In this document: piece after piece, positions 7,388-14,254 of the stretch | How positions within the stretch are numbered: the stretch's first letter is position 1 | How the letters are laid out: the number at the start of each line of letters is the position of its first letter | Assembly: GCA_934518555.1 (NCBI GenBank) | Contig: CAKSXW010000047.1 | Coordinates: 1-15,039, forward strand | Source of the DNA: an uncultured Faecalibacterium sp. | GTDB lineage: Bacteria; Bacillota; Clostridia; Oscillospirales; Ruminococcaceae | Direction of reading: 5' to 3' | Length of the DNA stretch: 15,039 nt | Notes under the pieces: model-generated | The model's input: the letters and a program-made list of their open reading frames with translations, nothing else | Databases searched by the model: none | Told to the model about the DNA's origin: nothing | Program-made: the position numbers and the translations under genes

Positions 7388-8284
7388 TTAACCTTTCAGT
7401 CCGCCCACGGTCATGCCCTGGGTCAGCTGCCGCTGCACACAGATGTACAGGATCAGGGTGGGCAGCATCACCAGCACCAGACCTGCATACATGGTGCCGT
7501 ACTGGGCGGCGCTCTGCTGGGCCTGCATCAGGTTCAGCAGGCCCACCGGCAGGGTCCGGGGTGCCTTGGTGGAGCTCATGAGGGTCATGGAGATGATGTA
7601 CTCGTTCCAGAAGGACAGGAAGTTGAACAGGATGATGGTGATGATAGAGGGCTTTGCCATGGGGAAGATGATCCGGGTCATGGTGGAGAAGTAGCTTGCA
7701 CCGTCGATGTAGGCAGCCTCCTCAAAGTCGTGGGGCAGGGTGGCAAAATAGCCCGACAGCAGGTAGATGGTAAAGGGCAGGGCCGTGGCGGCATACACCA
7801 CCGCCAGCACTGCCAGGTTATTCAGCAGAAAACTGCTGCCAAAGTGGCTTTTCAGCCATGCATCGCCGTCCCGGAGCATCAGGAAGATGGGCACCACGAT
7901 GTAGTTCACGTTGATGAACAGACCTGCCATAAACAGGGTGTTCAGCAGCTTGCGGCCCTTGAAGTGGAAACGGGACAGGCAGTAGGCCGCCGGCAGAGCA
8001 ATGACCAGCAGCAGCACCAGGGCCAGGGCCGTCACCATCACCGAGTTGAGCATATACTCGCCCATTTTGGCACCGTTCCAGGCGTTGACGAAGTTCTGCC
8101 AGTAGAACCCGGCAGGCAGAGCCCAGGGGTTGCCGTAGAACTCTGCATTCTGCTTGATGGAGGCCATGAATACCCAGGCCACCGGCACGATGATGGTGAT
8201 GGCCAGCAGGGCCAGCACAAAATAGATGAAGAACTTGTAGAGACCTTCCGCCGAGCGGGAAGATTTTTCCGGATTATTTTGCAT
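7388..8284 (-). CDS. Carbohydrate ABC transporter permease (MalG type)
   Basis: A 298-aa integral membrane protein of the MalG/carbohydrate-uptake-1 family with six predicted helices, the first at about residues 16-42. The cytoplasmic EAA loop that docks the ATPase is at 188-210 (EEAAYIDGAS, then IIFPMAKP). The end GMTVGGLKG is typical of MalG-like proteins. It pairs with the permease encoded just upstream to form the channel for the GNB/LNB importer. The AAGGAGGG ribosome site before its ATG overlaps the stop region of the preceding gene, consistent with tight cotranslation. No ATPase gene is in the operon, so a shared MsmK/MsiK-like ATPase encoded elsewhere is presumed. Confidence 0.93.
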   Translation of the reverse strand: MQNNPEKSSRSAEGLYKFFIYFVLALLAITIIVPVAWVFMASIKQNAEFYGNPWALPAGFYWQNFVNAWNGAKMGEYMLNSVMVTALALVLLLVIALPAAYCLSRFHFKGRKLLNTLFMAGLFINVNYIVVPIFLMLRDGDAWLKSHFGSSFLLNNLAVLAVVYAATALPFTIYLLSGYFATLPHDFEEAAYIDGASYFSTMTRIIFPMAKPSIITIILFNFLSFWNEYIISMTLMSSTKAPRTLPVGLLNLMQAQQSAAQYGTMYAGLVLVMLPTLILYICVQRQLTQGMTVGGLKG

Positions 8285-8296
8285 CTTCTTCCCTCC

Positions 8297-9181
8297 TTAG
8301 AATTCCAGGGTGTCACGGCTGGTGACTTTGTTGACACAGGCGGACAGGGCAAACGAGAACAGGAAGATCACCACACCAATGGCCATGCTGTAGCCATACA
8401 GGCCAGCATCCTTCTGGCTGTACATATAGTTCAGCGCAACATCCGAAGCACCGTTCGGCCCGCCGCTGGTCATGGCCTTGACGAACAGGAAAGCCATGTT
8501 GATGGTGGAGATGATAAAGAAGGTAAGGGTGGTGCGGATGTTGGTCCAGATCAGGGGGATGGTGATCTGGAAGAACTGGGTCAGCCGCCCGGCACCGTCC
8601 AGGTTTGCGCTCTCGTACAGGCTGGCAGGCACCGAGGACATGGAAGCCATGTACATGACCATGTAGTAGCCAATGGCCTGCCACACCATGGCAAGGATGA
8701 TGGAGGGAATAACCAGCTTTTCGCCCTTCCACAGAATGGGGTCGGTCATGTTCCGGAACAGGCCGATGATGCTGTTCAGCATGCCGTTTTCCGGCTTATA
8801 GATGGCCGAGAAGATACCGGAGATGACCACCACCGACAGGATGTTGGGGATGTAGAAGATGACCCGGAAAAAGTTCTGCCCCTTGATCTTTTCCCGGGTG
8901 AGGATGGCGGCAAACACCAGGGCAAAGGCAAAGGTAATGATGGTGACCGTCACCACCAGCAGGATCATGTTCTGCATGGAGCGGATGAACTGGGCGTCCT
9001 TCAGCAGGTGCTGGAAGTTCTTCAGCCCCACAAAGGTCTCGTTAGGGGAATAGGCACCTCGCTCATACAGGCTCATACGGAACACGTTGAGGGTAGGCAG
9101 GATCATAAAGAGGAAAAACAGGATGGTAGCCGGTGCCACGCAGAGAAACACGAACCGTTTACGGCTTCTGTCAGATCTCAT
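8297..9181 (-). CDS. Carbohydrate ABC transporter permease (MalF/UgpA type)
   Basis: A 294-aa integral membrane protein with six helices; the first is at about residues 10-32 (FVFLCVAPATILFFLFMILP). The EAA loop lies at 189-211 (YESANLDGAG, then QITIPLIW). It has the short form without the large periplasmic loop of enteric MalF, which is normal for Gram-positive oligosaccharide importers. It forms the heterodimeric channel with the MalG-type permease that begins 12 bases after its stop. The ribosome site AAAGGAG (9194-9200) is 12 bases from the ATG, a rather long spacing that could lower its translation compared with the binding protein. Confidence 0.93.
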   Translation of the reverse strand: MRSDRSRKRFVFLCVAPATILFFLFMILPTLNVFRMSLYERGAYSPNETFVGLKNFQHLLKDAQFIRSMQNMILLVVTVTIITFAFALVFAAILTREKIKGQNFFRVIFYIPNILSVVVISGIFSAIYKPENGMLNSIIGLFRNMTDPILWKGEKLVIPSIILAMVWQAIGYYMVMYMASMSSVPASLYESANLDGAGRLTQFFQITIPLIWTNIRTTLTFFIISTINMAFLFVKAMTSGGPNGASDVALNYMYSQKDAGLYGYSMAIGVVIFLFSFALSACVNKVTSRDTLEF

Positions 9182-9219
9182 AGGGTCAAACCGCTCCTTT
9201 CTTTATAAGGTAGAGCTCC

Positions 9220-9253
9220 AAAAAAAGCGGAGGCGGTCAAAACCGCCCCCGCT
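9220..9253 (-). terminator. Terminator-like hairpin between binding-protein and permease genes
   Basis: On the minus strand, arms 9242-9253 and 9226-9237 form a 12-bp stem with one G-U pair and a 4-nt loop, followed at once by a run of seven T (9220-9226). This is a textbook intrinsic terminator, 19 bases after the binding-protein stop. Because no promoter is evident before the permease genes, partial read-through is likely, leaving the binding protein in excess. Confidence 0.8.
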
Positions 9254-9271
9254 GGGCAGGGCTTAGAAAAA

Positions 9272-10636
9272 TCACTCGATGATGTTGGCACGCATCTGGT
9301 CGCTGGCGGACTTGATGCCGTCGATCCACTGCTCCTCGGTCATGCTGCCGGACACCAGAGAGTTGACGGGGTCAAAGAACACGGTGCGGACCTCCACGCC
9401 GGGGATGGCGCTGAAGGCTGCAAAGTTGCCCATAGCGGCCTTTGCGCCGTTGTCGTAGATGGAGTAGAACATCTTGTTGTCGCCTTCCAGCGCATCGGCG
9501 ATGCCCAGCACAGGCTGGATGGCACCGCTCTGGGCAAACAGCTTGCAGGCCTCGTCGCTGTACAGGTAAGCCACGAACTGCTTGGCGGCATCCAGATGCT
9601 CGGCACCGGCCGGGATCCATGCCTGCTCGAACCAGGTGTAGCTGTAGCCGTCGCCGCTAGCCTTCACAGCAGGCAGAGCGGTCATGCCCCACTCAAAGCC
9701 GTCAGCACGGGGAGCCTCGGCCATCTCGCCCACGATCCAGGTGCCGTTGGGCATGAACAGAGCCTTGTTGTCCAGCACCAGCTGCTGGTTCTGGGTAAAG
9801 TCCTGATCGTTGGCCTGGGCAGGGGTGATGGGGTTGGTGTAGGAGGCCAGCTTCGCCACGATGTCAAAGCAGGTCTTTGCCTCGGGGGTGTCCCAGATGC
9901 CCTCGGTGTAGTGGGTGGCCTTGTTGAAGAACTCGGGGCCGCCTGCTGCATACATCAGAGCATAGAAGAAAGCGTCAAAGTAACCGGTGGTGGGGTAGGT
10001 GAACAGGTAGGTGCCCTCAGCGGCAGCCTTATCGCCCAGTTCCCACATCTCGTCCCAGGTCTTGGGCACGTCCCAGCCCTTTTCCTTCAGGAAGCCGGCG
10101 TTGTAGAACAGGCCGCAGGGGCTGTAGAACATGGGGGCCAGGTAGGTCTTGCCATCGCCGTAGGGATTGGTGAGAGAAGTGTCGGTAAAGCCGCCGGCGA
10201 TCTTCTCGCTGACCTTCTTGCTCTCGCCGGGCACGGTCATGCTCAGCACGTCGGTAATGTCAGCGATCAGGTTGCCCTTGATGAACTGCTCGGTGAGGGC
10301 AGCCTCACGGCCGGTAGCCAGGTGGATCACGTCGGGGTAATCGCCGCCCTGCATGGAGGGTCCGATGACGTCCTCCAGCTTCTTATCGGTGGTCAGCTCC
10401 ACCTTGATGCCGGTCTGAGCGGTAAAGGCCTCGGTGACCTTCTTCCACATCTCAGCGCCGTAGCCGGTCTCGATGGCGGCGACCTTGATGGTCACATCCT
10501 CAGCTGCAGCAGAAGCAGCGGAAGAAGCAGTGCTGGGGGCAGTGGAGCTGGCAGCACCACCACAGGCAGCCAGGCTCAGTGCGGCGGCACCCACGCCAGC
10601 CACCTTCAGGAAATTGCGACGAGAAATGCGTTCCAT
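9272..10636 (-). CDS. Lipoprotein sugar-binding protein of the GNB/LNB importer
   Basis: A 454-aa extracellular solute-binding protein of the MalE-like cluster, resembling N-acetylglucosamine/chitobiose (NgcE-type) binders in the GWDVPKTWDEMWELGDKA and FTYPTTGYFDAFFYALMYAAGG segments. The signal region has a Tat-like SRRNFLK at 5-11 and a lipobox LAAC with Cys25 as lipid anchor, followed by a Ser/Ala/Thr-rich tether (about 27-47). The mature part (about 48-454) is a two-lobe binding domain. It would capture LNB/GNB outside the membrane and hand it to the permeases. It is the first gene of the operon, with GGAGG nine bases before the ATG and a promoter facing araC. The substrate is assigned from lnpA and nahK context, not from its own residues. 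Confidence 0.92.
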   Translation of the reverse strand: MERISRRNFLKVAGVGAAALSLAACGGAASSTAPSTASSAASAAAEDVTIKVAAIETGYGAEMWKKVTEAFTAQTGIKVELTTDKKLEDVIGPSMQGGDYPDVIHLATGREAALTEQFIKGNLIADITDVLSMTVPGESKKVSEKIAGGFTDTSLTNPYGDGKTYLAPMFYSPCGLFYNAGFLKEKGWDVPKTWDEMWELGDKAAAEGTYLFTYPTTGYFDAFFYALMYAAGGPEFFNKATHYTEGIWDTPEAKTCFDIVAKLASYTNPITPAQANDQDFTQNQQLVLDNKALFMPNGTWIVGEMAEAPRADGFEWGMTALPAVKASGDGYSYTWFEQAWIPAGAEHLDAAKQFVAYLYSDEACKLFAQSGAIQPVLGIADALEGDNKMFYSIYDNGAKAAMGNFAAFSAIPGVEVRTVFFDPVNSLVSGSMTEEQWIDGIKSASDQMRANIIE

Positions 10637-10669
10637 AATGTGTTTCCTCCATCATTTGATCTCGTTCAA

Positions 10670-10710
10670 ACACAGCCTGGGCAAACAGGTTCTGCCCGAG
10701 AGTGCTGTGT
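10670..10710 (-). other. Hairpin in the 5' leader of the importer operon
   Basis: In the leader of about 80 nt before the binding-protein gene, ACACAGC/GCTGTGT arms (10704-10710 with 10670-10676) enclose a second GGGCA/TGCCC stem (10693-10697 with 10679-10683). No T run follows, so it is not a terminator; it may stabilise the mRNA or serve in control. Confidence 0.4.
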
Positions 10711-10724
10711 GTTTTTCTGTTTCC

Positions 10725-10753
10725 AATATAAGGGTTTTTATCGTTCCGCACAA
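10725..10753 (-). promoter_or_regulatory. Putative promoter of the importer–lnpA operon
   Basis: On the minus strand TATATT (10725-10730) lies 17 bases after a poor -35 box TTGTGC (10748-10753). A good -10 with a weak -35 fits a promoter that needs an activator, here presumably the divergently encoded AraC-type protein. Confidence 0.5.
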
Positions 10754-10785
10754 GGTGTTTGTTGTTTCGTTTTTTAGAAATATTG

Positions 10786-10806
10786 CTTTCAGAAATTTTC
10801 TTTCAG
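10786..10806 (-). repeat. Direct CTGAAAG repeats upstream of the importer promoter
   Basis: Two copies of CTGAAAG on the minus strand (10800-10806 and 10786-10792) begin 14 bases apart and lie about 33-53 bases upstream of the weak -35 box. Direct repeats in this position are what AraC-family activators commonly bind, so this is a candidate operator. The rest of the 415-bp divergent gap (10637-11052) is AT-rich and holds only the two promoters, the leader hairpin and ribosome sites; I see no gene in it. Confidence 0.35.
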
Positions 10807-10921
10807 CAAAATCACTAAATTCAAGAGGCCGCTTTGGTCAAGTTGCCCTTGCTTGTAACTTTTTTGACATATTCCAACCTCTTTCCGAAATAAAAATAGA
10901 GGACCCACCGAAAAACAGGGC

Positions 10922-10950
10922 TTGCTTTTTTCCCACTTTCCCTCTATAAT
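10922..10950 (+). promoter_or_regulatory. Sigma-A promoter of the regulator–nahK operon
   Basis: TTGCTT (10922-10927), a 17-base spacer, then a perfect TATAAT (10945-10950). Transcription would start near 10957, giving a leader of about 95 nt that is AT-rich and shows no strong fold. The strength of this promoter suggests constitutive regulator production. Confidence 0.75.
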
Positions 10951-11052
10951 GGAAAAAAGCCCACGAGGCATCGCTGCATTTTTGCACTTCTATTTTAATT
11001 ATCTTGCTTTTATTTTTATGTTTTTTGCATTATCCAAAGGAGCCGTTGTGTT

Positions 11053-11919
11053 ATGAGCACCCAGCGCTTTGATATCCAGCACGCCCCTGCCCCCCGGGAG
11101 TCCTTCCGGCTGCTGTACATCAGCAAAAGCCGGTTTGGCGGCGATTGGAACAGCACTGCCCACACCCACTCCTGCACTGAGCTGTTCTACTGCCTCAGCG
11201 GCGAAGGCCAGTTCTACCTTGCCGGGCAGCTGTTTCCCGTAAAGCCCGACGACATGGTCATCGTGAACCCCCAGGTGGAGCATACAGAGCTGAGCCTCAA
11301 CGCCTCCCCTCTGGAGTACATCGTGCTGGGGGTGGCCAGCATGGAGTTTTTGTTCAGCCAGGCCGACACCTCCTACGCCATCTTCAACTGCCGGGAGAAC
11401 CGGGAGCGGATGGTCACCCTGCTGCACATGCTGCTGGCAGAGGCGGACCGCAGCCTGGACGGCTGCGAGACGGTCTGTCAGGACCTGCTGGAGGTGCTGC
11501 TGATCTGGCTGGTGCGCTGCACCACCCTTTCTCTGCAGCTGGAGGAGGCCCCCCAGGCCGAGAACCGGGAGTGTGCCGAGATCAAGCGGTATCTGGACAC
11601 CAACTACCGGGAGGACATCTCCCTGGACCGCCTGGCAGAGATCGCCCACCTGAACAAATACTATCTGGCCCACACCTTTCAAAAGGAATACGGCGTCTCC
11701 CCCATCACCTACCTGAACCGCCGCCGCATTGAAGAAAGCAAGTATATGCTGGGCAACACCGGCTACAGCCTGGCCCAGATCAGCGAGCTGATGGGCTTTT
11801 CGTCCCCCAGCTATTTTTCCCAGTGCTTCCGCAAGTCGGAAGGGCTGACCCCCAACGAATACCGCCGTCAGGCACGGCAGGGAAAACGCCCTGCCCCGGC
11901 AAAACGGCATGAAGGATAA
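11053..11919 (+). CDS. AraC-family regulator of the GNB/LNB locus
   Basis: A 288-aa cytosolic DNA-binding protein. The N-terminal part (about 15-95) is a cupin-like sensor with HTHSCTELFYCLSGEGQFYLAG and the later PQVEHTEL, which is the usual effector-binding barrel. The C-terminal 100 residues are the double helix-turn-helix AraC domain: YREDISLDRLAEIAHLNKYYLAHTFQKEYGVSP is the first unit, and YSLAQISELMGFSSPSYFSQCFRKSEGLTPNEYR is the highly typical second. AAAGGAG at 11036-11042 lies ten bases before the ATG. It is divergent from the importer operon and cotranscribed with nahK, so it most likely activates the importer–lnpA promoter on binding the disaccharide or a breakdown product. The inducer cannot be read from sequence. 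Confidence 0.92.
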   Translation: MSTQRFDIQHAPAPRESFRLLYISKSRFGGDWNSTAHTHSCTELFYCLSGEGQFYLAGQLFPVKPDDMVIVNPQVEHTELSLNASPLEYIVLGVASMEFLFSQADTSYAIFNCRENRERMVTLLHMLLAEADRSLDGCETVCQDLLEVLLIWLVRCTTLSLQLEEAPQAENRECAEIKRYLDTNYREDISLDRLAEIAHLNKYYLAHTFQKEYGVSPITYLNRRRIEESKYMLGNTGYSLAQISELMGFSSPSYFSQCFRKSEGLTPNEYRRQARQGKRPAPAKRHEG

Positions 11920-11937
11920 GGAAACGAGGATCACATC

Positions 11938-13047
11938 ATGAAACCTGTAACGGAACCCATTCTCCTGGCAGCAGCAAATGCTTTTGATTTTGGCGGTCCG
12001 GTGGTCTGCGACGGCCGCCACTACGGCGAGGGCCATATCAACGACACCTATCTGGTCTGGCGTGCCGACCACTCCAAGCGGTTCATCCTGCAGCGCATCA
12101 ACACCGACACCTTCACAGACCCGGTGGGCCTGATGGAGAACATCTGCGGCGTCACCCGGCACCTGAGCCGCAAGATCCTGGCGGAGGGCGGTGACCCTAT
12201 GCGTGAGACCCTGAACGTGGTCCCCACCCTGTCCGGCAGCACCTGCTACCTGGACGCTGAGGGTGGTGCCTGGCGTGCCTACGACTTTGTGGAGGGCACC
12301 GTCTGCCTGCAGCAGGTGGGCAGCGAGGGAGACTTCCGCACTGTAGCCGAGACCCTGGGCAAGTTCCAGAACCAGCTGGCAGACTACCCTGCCTCCACCC
12401 TCCACGAAACCATTGCCCGGTTCCACGATACCGCCAACCGCTACGCCAATTTTGAAAAGGCCCTGGCTGCCGACAGCATGGGCCGTGCCGCCAAGATTGC
12501 TGAGGAGATTGCCTTTGTCCGTGGCCGGGAGGCCGACTGCCATGTGCTGCTGGACCAGCTGGCTGCCGGAGAGATCCCCCTGCGTGTCACCCACAACGAC
12601 ACCAAGATCAACAACGTTCTCATTGACGAGGCCACCGGCAAGGGCCTGTGCGTCATCGACCTGGATACTGTAATGCCGGGCCTGTCCGCCTACGACTTTG
12701 GCGACTCCATCCGCACCGGTGCCAACGACTGTGCCGAGGATGAGCCGGACCAGAGCAAGGTCCACTTTGACCTGCACCTGTATGAGGTGTTCGCCCAGGG
12801 CTACCTGTCCACCGCCGGGGCCTCCATGAGCCTGGCCGAGAAAAAGAGCCTGGCCTGGGGCGCACGGCTCATGACCCTGGAGTGCGGCACCCGGTTCCTC
12901 ACCGACTACCTGGAGGGGGACCACTACTTCCACACTGCCCGTCCGGACCACAACCTAGACCGTGCCCGGACCCAGTTCACCCTGGTGCGCCAGATGGAGC
13001 AGTGCTTTGACCAGATGCTGGCCATCGTCTGCCGGGAGGATGCCTGA
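11938..13047 (+). CDS. nahK: N-acetylhexosamine 1-kinase
   Basis: A 369-aa cytosolic kinase of the aminoglycoside-phosphotransferase fold. It should convert GlcNAc or GalNAc released by lnpA to the 1-phosphate with ATP, feeding UDP-amino sugar formation. Visible features: an ATP-binding N-lobe (GEGHINDTYLV, FILQRIN), the catalytic loop THNDTKINNVLID with Asp221 as base and Asn226, and the metal-binding Asp241 in VIDLDTVMPGLSAYDFGDSIR. The THNDTKINNV form is what I associate with the Bifidobacterium NahK; its length is close (about 360 aa). Start chosen at ATG 11938, with GAGG eight bases before it and 18 bases after the regulator stop. The partner uridylyltransferase (lnpC/galT) and epimerase (lnpD/galE) are not in the window. 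A related homoserine or choline kinase function is less likely, given the neighbour lnpA. Confidence 0.92.
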   Translation: MKPVTEPILLAAANAFDFGGPVVCDGRHYGEGHINDTYLVWRADHSKRFILQRINTDTFTDPVGLMENICGVTRHLSRKILAEGGDPMRETLNVVPTLSGSTCYLDAEGGAWRAYDFVEGTVCLQQVGSEGDFRTVAETLGKFQNQLADYPASTLHETIARFHDTANRYANFEKALAADSMGRAAKIAEEIAFVRGREADCHVLLDQLAAGEIPLRVTHNDTKINNVLIDEATGKGLCVIDLDTVMPGLSAYDFGDSIRTGANDCAEDEPDQSKVHFDLHLYEVFAQGYLSTAGASMSLAEKKSLAWGARLMTLECGTRFLTDYLEGDHYFHTARPDHNLDRARTQFTLVRQMEQCFDQMLAIVCREDA

Positions 13048-13061
13048 TCCTCCATTCCCCT

Positions 13062-13205
13062 GCCATTTTCTGCTATGTGGGCTTCTATGTTGCCCGCAAC
13101 GCCAACGTCACCTTCAGCGATGTCCAGCTCACCACCAGCGGCGTCTCCTCTGGCTCCGGCCTGAAGGCTGCCTGGAGCAAGATCCTCCGCCGCTTTCCCT
13201 TCTGA
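13062..13205 (+). pseudogene. C-terminal remnant of a beta-helix-like protein
   Basis: Right after nahK, in a different frame, 47 codons read AIFCYVGFYVARNANVTFSD, then VQLTTSG and a Ser/Gly stretch, to a TGA at 13203. The run GFYVARNANVTFSDVQLTTSG has the alternating hydrophobic/Asn-Asp pattern of the last coils of right-handed parallel beta-helix surface proteins. There is no ribosome site and no plausible start (a GTG at 13077 has no purine-rich stretch before it), so I read it as the 3' end of a gene whose body has been deleted. The frame is open upstream into nahK, so the exact left border is unknown. Alternatively it may be chance coding in GC-rich DNA. Confidence 0.45.
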
Positions 13206-13236
13206 GTGAACTTAACGGTTCCCCTTCGCACCTAAA

Positions 13237-13280
13237 AAAGACCAGCATCCCAGGCCTTTCGGGCAGGGATGCTGGTCTTT
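13237..13280 (+). terminator. Bidirectional terminator after nahK
   Basis: A perfect 15-bp stem (13237-13251 with 13266-13280) with a 14-nt loop that can itself pair weakly (GCC/GGC). The stem ends in AAA/TTT, followed by CTGTTTGTTT on the plus strand and preceded by a run of A that gives TTTTTT on the minus strand. It can end both the nahK transcript and the convergent LysR transcript. Confidence 0.88.
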
Positions 13281-13299
13281 CTGTTTGTTTTCAGAGTTG

Positions 13300-14190
13300 T
13301 CACAGGGGGAGGTCCGGCCCGGAGGCCAGACGGATAAAGGCACTCATCTCCCGGGTGCAGCACTTGTCGCAGTGGTAGAACATCTGGCGGTACATGGTGA
13401 GCCGGAAGTCCGACACTTCCAGGATCCGCAGGGTCCCCTTTGCAGCGGACTCCGTTACAGCAAAACGGGGCAGCAGCGAGATGCCGGAGGAACGCTCCAG
13501 CATCCTGATAATAAAAGCGGTATCACTGATCTCCAGAGCAGGGGTCAGCTCGATCTGCCGGGAGGCCAGAAAGTTATCAAAGGTGTGGCGGTAGTTGGCG
13601 TTGCGTTCTGTGAGGAAGAAGGGCTTGTCCAGCAGTTCCTCCACCCGATAGGGGCCCGGGTGGCCCAGGTCCAGGCCCGGAGAGGCCACGAACACCACTT
13701 CCTCCGGCACCTCGTTGCATTTGTGCCAGTTGTTGGAGTAGCGTGGCTCGTCCAGAATGCAGATCAGGTCCACATCTCCTCGCTCCATTTTTTCGATCAG
13801 CTCCTCCGGGGAGCCGGTGGTAACACGGAGGCTCACCTTCGGGTTTTCCCGTCGGAACTGCCGCATCAGCCCGGGCAGACGGAAAAAGCAGAGGGATTCC
13901 AGGGTGCCGATGTGCAGGCAGCCGTCCAGGTCCGTATCATCGCTCATGGCCTGACGGGCATTGTGGATGGTGTCCAGGATGGAATGGGCATATTCCAAAA
14001 AACGACGTCCCTGTACGGTCAGGATCACTCGCTTGCCCATGCGATCAAACAGCCGCACGCCCAATTCCTCTTCCAACGCCTTGATCTGCACCGTCACAGC
14101 AGACTGGGAATAGCCCAGGCTTTCTGCCGCTTTGGAAAAGCTCTGGAACTGGGCCGCACGGATCAAAGTGTTCAGCTGACGCACTTCCAT
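13300..14190 (-). CDS. LysR-family transcriptional regulator
   Basis: A 296-aa DNA-binding protein with the standard layout: winged helix-turn-helix at residues 1-60 (QLNTLIRAAQFQSFSKAAESLGYSQ and SAVTVQIKALEEELG), a linker helix, and a two-lobe effector domain at about 90-290. It is divergent from the symporter gene across 200 bases that contain two dyads, the classic layout in which a LysR protein controls its neighbour and itself. AAAGGAG lies eight bases before its ATG. An unusual feature is a Cys-rich stretch near the C-terminus (YHCDKCCTREM, three Cys and one His in five residues), which could bind metal or respond to redox. The effector is unknown; an amino acid or dicarboxylate would fit the transporter. 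Confidence 0.93.
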   Translation of the reverse strand: MEVRQLNTLIRAAQFQSFSKAAESLGYSQSAVTVQIKALEEELGVRLFDRMGKRVILTVQGRRFLEYAHSILDTIHNARQAMSDDTDLDGCLHIGTLESLCFFRLPGLMRQFRRENPKVSLRVTTGSPEELIEKMERGDVDLICILDEPRYSNNWHKCNEVPEEVVFVASPGLDLGHPGPYRVEELLDKPFFLTERNANYRHTFDNFLASRQIELTPALEISDTAFIIRMLERSSGISLLPRFAVTESAAKGTLRILEVSDFRLTMYRQMFYHCDKCCTREMSAFIRLASGPDLPL

Positions 14191-14205
14191 GACAAAGCTC
14201 CTTTA

Positions 14206-14254
14206 CTATGAAAAATTTTAAATCATAGCTTTATTTTCATGAATTTGAATCATG
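14206..14254. promoter_or_regulatory. Two ATGA/TCAT dyads, likely LysR operator
   Basis: The first dyad is CTATGA-N11-TCATAG (14206-14228) with perfect 6-bp arms, matching the T-N11-A architecture of LysR sites. The second is CATGA-N7-TCATG (14238-14254) and overlaps the -35 region of the symporter promoter. An upstream recognition site and a promoter-proximal activation site are the usual LysR arrangement. The first dyad is also only 15 bases upstream of the regulator's own start, allowing autoregulation. Confidence 0.6.

Noticed and set aside
7367..9208. Plus-strand open frame of about 610 codons opposite the two permease genes
   Set aside because: Antisense shadow; the translation is a His/Gln/Gly/Asp-rich low-complexity string with no motif and no ribosome site, whereas the minus strand gives textbook permeases.
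9596..10777. Plus-strand open frame of about 390 codons opposite the binding-protein gene
   Set aside because: Antisense shadow; the minus strand encodes an intact lipoprotein with signal and lipobox.
10999..12951. Minus-strand open frame of 650 codons across the AraC regulator and nahK
   Set aside because: Antisense shadow crossing two well-supported genes and their junction, with Val/Gly/Gln-rich composition and no domain.
12962..13378. Plus-strand open frame overlapping the end of nahK and running through the terminator
   Set aside because: It is a shadow frame that translates through the terminator stem, has no ribosome site, and shows Pro/Ser/Leu/Arg low-complexity sequence.
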